Below, piece after piece: positions 60,214 to 64,000 of a stretch of DNA of 64,000 bases (its first letter is position 1; each line of letters begins with the position of its first letter). The notes under the pieces were generated by a model. The model worked only from the letters and a program-made list of their open reading frames with translations, made no database searches and had not been told where the DNA came from. The translations under genes and the position numbers were made by a program. Source of the stretch: Cloeon dipterum (lineage: Eukaryota > Arthropoda > Insecta > Ephemeroptera > Baetidae); contig NC_088790.1 in assembly GCF_949628265.1 (NCBI RefSeq), positions 27,780,545 through 27,844,544 on the forward strand. Reading direction: 5' to 3'.

Positions 60214-62349
60214 CGAGGAAGTCACGTTTGATTTTTCCAGAGATTCCCGTCCATAATTTAATGCAATATTTTATACTCAGCAATAAAAATCAAACCAAAA
60301 ACCTGAACTACATATAAACTCAGCCCCTGCCTGATTTTATCACTCAGCACTCCTCACGACCAAATATTTATTAATCTGAGTTGCATTTGATAACACTTAT
60401 CTATACGACTGCGGCTTTCTTACTAAACGGAAGCTTCGTTCAAATGAATAGTGTTACAAACGGCACACTTACGCAATTACATTAGCTTCTTAGCGCCGTT
60501 TGAGATCCGAATCTGCGCACGTTTAACTCTCAGAGGCCATTAACTCCCACGCTTGCTCTTTTTATCGTGTTACTCTCAGGAACGCAAGTTTTTAATTAGC
60601 AAAGATACGTTGGTTGGACAAGGCAACATGAATTTGCGTGTCTTTGTAATAATCTCGCGTTAAAACAGAAAAAACGGCTCATCTTTTTCGAGGTTGGAAC
60701 CAATAATATTTCTTATTTAACGAATCAACTGTTGAAAAATTAATTGCACACTTGAAGGCACGTTTTCCCATCAGCAAGCATACGTAGAGTGTAATTGCTC
60801 AATTGCTCTGCATTCCTGTTTGATAAAGTTTTGTTGTGGTCGGTCCGACACGTCGTGAACCAATTTCGGAATTCTATCGTGCGCGATAGGTATTCGAGAA
60901 AGGCAATTGTGCGTCAGACGCTTTAAGAGGTCACTTAATTCTTGCAGCCGGCAAACAACTCTCGCCACTTGGCTCCTCCTGGTACACACTTGCAGCAGCA
61001 CTCCTTGTTTGCCAGCGTGTTGCTTGTTTATTGTTACGAGAATGAGATGAAAAAATTTCGAGCGACAGTTGTTTAAAAGTAGAAAATACTGGAACGTGTA
61101 TCGAATTTCCAAAAAGAATTATTTATTTTTCAGGTGTTAAATCAAATAATTTATTAAATTTCCATATTTTGAGGTGAATTAACATTCCAAAAGAGATTTT
61201 CATTTATTTTCCCTCTTGAAGCCCACCCGTTTATCCTGACAGTTGTACTTGGCTGTCTTTTTATTTTATTTAATTGGATGACAAATAAGAATGACAATAA
61301 TGATGAGTATTACGTTCAAATAGAAACTCACATTTTTGTGCTTGTAAGTTCTCTTCACTTCAAGTGTTTGAACAAAATATTAGCAGAGTTAAGGCACCTT
61401 TTCTTTCTCGGAGTGTGAAAAGTGTCGAAATATTTTTCCCTCGAAATATTTCACATGCCAGAAATACGCAGGCAGGAAGTTATCACAGATAAAAAAGGCG
61501 TTAGTGCATTATTTTCATTTATTTATTTATTTGATAATGGCGCGAATCAATTCCATTCTTCAACAAAACTAATTATGACTTAACTTTTAATTCATTTTTT
61601 GGTTTCGTTTCAATTGCAGACGGTAAAATTTAAATTATTAGAATTTACATCTAGAATTTCGGCAAGCAGAATTAGCTCTTCAAAAGAATAAAATTTTCGT
61701 GTCTATGATTTTCTTAAAAATAAATCCTCTACTCAAGGGGTCGAAAGCTTTTTGTAAATCTGGAAATATGTCATAGAGGTTTTTTTGTTTAGAATTACTG
61801 TGGATGTGTTGAATAAGTTTATCTACAGTTTGCACAGTCGATTTTCCTTAAATAAAGCTGAGAAGAGAAGAATACAAAAGCTTGTTAAGCGAAAATAGGT
61901 GCGTGACTAGTCATATTTTATATTTTTGACTAACTTTTTTGTATTCTCGTATATCATTAATTTTTATTTTACATTCCATAAAATAGGGCGGACTCTGGAT
62001 TCGCCAAAACTGATCGAATTTTAATGAAATAACTCTGAAATCAACGAGAACGAAGTTTTTTTTATTGATTTACCACTAAAAATATCAACATACCTCGAGT
62101 AAAAATTTATTTTAAAGATTTTAAAAGGCATTAAACTTCCGCCTCACAGGAAAAAGGAAAATATCACACCAATAAAACTCAAAACAGACGACGGAGCAAA
62201 TTGAAACGAATTCACCGACATGTGGACGCACAGTATTTAAATATAAGTTGCTGCTGCGAGTTTATCTCAATACTGATAGGTTATTTTGTGCACATTGGTA
62301 TTGTTAGATAACAGATTACGAACAGAGCCGATAGGAGAGTGGAACAGAA

Positions 62350-64000
62350 ATGTTTACCGAGCTCACTTCAAACCGTATATCTGGCGTGAAAACGCAAACG
62401 CACACCTTGCCTGGCTCACACGTAAAATCTGAGGGAGTAGGCAGACAGAGTCCGGCGATGCGTACGCCACGGAGGATAATCATCTGCTTTGTATTGGCGT
62501 TGCTTTCAATTTTTATCTTCATATTTCTGACAACCGACCACCGCCCAAAGAAAAATGAGCAGCCGCTGTACGGATACGCGTCGATCCTCTTTGAGGAGGA
62601 GGACGACGACGACCGAGACTGGCCCTCGGTGGGCAACAATAAGATGATCGACCTGACGGATTCGCTGGACAAGCCGCAAGAATTCCAGGAAAGGTTTGGT
62701 GACGAGGTGATTTTCTTCATTGAGACCTCCGAAAAGGGTCGAATGAACGTTCGGCAGGTGTGCACCATCGAGGCGGTCTGCCTGCACAACCCTCACGCGC
62801 ATGTGTTCGTCGTGTTTCCTTACCCTGTGAAGGAAATCGATATGGAAAGGAGTCCTGCCCTGGTGGATTTGGTAGCCGGCAAGAACAACGTCCACCTGGT
62901 CACGGTCAGCAGCGATGAGGTGGGTGCAAAACTCAATTTTACTCAGCCTTTGAATTTGTATAACTTAAATTGACTAAAATCGAATTCCTCATTAATTATC
63001 TCCGAGCAAAAATGATTAGTTCTTATATACGCGAAAATTTATCTTTATTTCGCGATCTTGTTGTAGATGTTAAAAGGTTATCTAGCACAAAGGTCCCTAG
63101 AGCTCAATTGGAACAAATGCCAGAATATTAAATTCAGAAATAATTGAATCGGTAGATTTAGTAAAGCTGATTTAAATTGGGAATCTGAATATGATTTAAA
63201 ATTGTGTGGCTCAGTTAATTATTCACCTTCCAATCCTCGAGGGTTTGCATCGATTAATACTCGATTAATAAAGCTATTAAATTACTGTTATATCCCAAGA
63301 ATTCACTCAGATATTTCATGCATGTGTTAATCTAGTAATTCCTTCCATTGCTTCTCTTCGTGTTCATATATGCATCGTTGTACGCCGTGTTGGCGTTTAT
63401 AATAATTAAATACGTACGTAAATAAACCAATCAATAATTAAAAAAATCAGAGGTCATACAGCGGGGGCCAGATGTGCGATAAAATTGTTCTAACTGCGCA
63501 GATCCAAGATGGCGTCTGAATGTTGGAAACAAAAAGCTCTCTTTGGATTGCTGTACGAGTGTCAAGAGTTTGTTTTTACGATCCAAAAGACAAATGCAAA
63601 TTATGTCACAATATTGACGAAAACTTTGTTCTTTTCGCGCATTTTCAAGGGACCGTTTTTTCCCGCCATACTCCACCGGACGCCATACCTGCGCGTCGCA
63701 CGAATCTGGCCCCCACTGAGGTCATACAAACTTTATGTTGGAGTAAATTTCATTTAAATATCGATTTCAACTTATTAATTTGGTAATATTATTAGTTATA
63801 GCCAATTTCATTTGTACTTTTTACAAATTAACTTATTCCTTTCTTCAGGTTGTGAGGGGGACACCGCTGGAGGAAGTGTTCGAAACAAAACTGAGGCTGT
63901 CCCCGACGCCGAAGGAGCACCTAAGCGACCTGCTGCGACTCGGCCTGCTGTGGAAGTTGGGTGGCGTTTACATGGACCTCGACCTGATCACCTTCAAGAG
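62350..64000 (+). CDS. Alpha-1,4-glycosyltransferase of the A4GALT family (alpha4GT-like), 5' part
   Basis: Exon 62350-62919 and the beginning of exon 63849-64000 join in phase 0; the gene runs off the window. A type II membrane anchor (IICFVLALLSIFIFIFL) follows RTPRR, then an acidic stem (EEEDDDD). The catalytic region starts with VIFFIETS and RQVCTIEAVCLHNP, and exon 2 gives RGTPLEEVF and HLSDLLRLGLLWKLGGVYMD, with the DxD motif DLD at about residues 233-235 for metal and UDP-sugar binding. These are hallmarks of A4GALT and A4GNT. Insect members add GalNAc in alpha-1,4 linkage to glycolipids in the Golgi. The start at 62350 gives a 36-residue lead; the ATG at 62458, just before the anchor, may be the true start. 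The intron carries hAT-type copy B5. Confidence 0.92.
62920..63848. other. Intron 1 of the A4GALT-family gene
   Basis: 929 bp; holds copy B5 at 63459-63718. Nothing else was seen. Confidence 0.85.
63459..63718 (-). mobile_element. hAT-type MITE family B, copy B5, perfect target duplication
   Basis: CAGCGGGGGCCAGATGTG to CGAATCTGGCCCCCACTG, 260 bp, inverted relative to B1-B4, flanked by the identical 8-mer AGGTCATA on both sides. Confidence 0.95.

Larger units (their letters stand above)
57159..62349. other. Intergenic between divergent pipe and the A4GALT-family gene
   Basis: Includes the pipe promoter side (57159-57600), a TA-flanked inverted-repeat element (58812-59270), a GC-rich patch (59280-59640) and hAT-type copy B4 (59950-60213). 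No gene was recognised. Confidence 0.6.

Noticed and set aside
60771-61112. Minus-strand ORF of 113 codons
   Set aside because: No domain resemblance, no convincing splice context, and composition like neighbouring non-coding DNA.

Overview
The window looks like a stretch of insect nuclear genome. It is AT-rich, its genes are split by GT-AG introns, there are several families of short non-autonomous DNA transposons, and the gene set is animal (cyclin D, TCF21/HLH54F-type bHLH, HtrA2/Omi, TRUB1, Pipe, A4GALT family, TDRD12). The order of insect cannot be told from the sequence. All gene models below were built by hand from reading-frame continuity across splice sites and family resemblance. 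No transcript data or searches were used.

Layout. 1-5319 (+): the 3' part of a TDRD12/Yb-like piRNA-pathway helicase gene whose reading frame can be spliced directly into an OARD1-type ADP-ribose hydrolase macrodomain. 6044-6617: a minisatellite of 22 full units plus a partial one. 9345-17342 (-): cyclin D in four coding exons, with large introns carrying two long foldback elements and a hAT-like element. 21780-23553 (+): an unrecognised protein with two membrane segments. 23974-27328 (-): the bHLH factor HLH54F/TCF21 in two exons. 31001-33484 (-): mitochondrial protease HtrA2 in six exons. 34172-35259 (+): TruB-type tRNA pseudouridine synthase in six exons, head to head with HtrA2. 35573-57149 (-): Pipe/uronyl 2-O-sulfotransferase in nine coding exons, with a 13-kb second intron. 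62350-64000 (+): the first two exons of an A4GALT-family glycosyltransferase, cut by the window end.

The genes belong to unrelated pathways (piRNA/ADP-ribose, cell cycle, myogenic or visceral transcription, mitochondrial quality control, tRNA modification, Golgi sulfation, glycolipid synthesis), so no operon logic applies. Local arrangement may matter in three places: the divergent HtrA2/TRUB1 pair, and the convergent TRUB1/Pipe and two-TM/HLH54F pairs, whose 3' ends lie close together or overlap.

The accessory DNA is informative. A family of about 445 bp with terminal inverted repeats occurs seven times. A family of about 265 bp with CAGCGGGG termini and 8-bp target duplications (hAT signature) occurs five times. 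There are also three hairpin-forming foldbacks, one TA-flanked element and one more hAT-like element. The most notable observation is the in-frame helicase-macrodomain join at 3922/4413.
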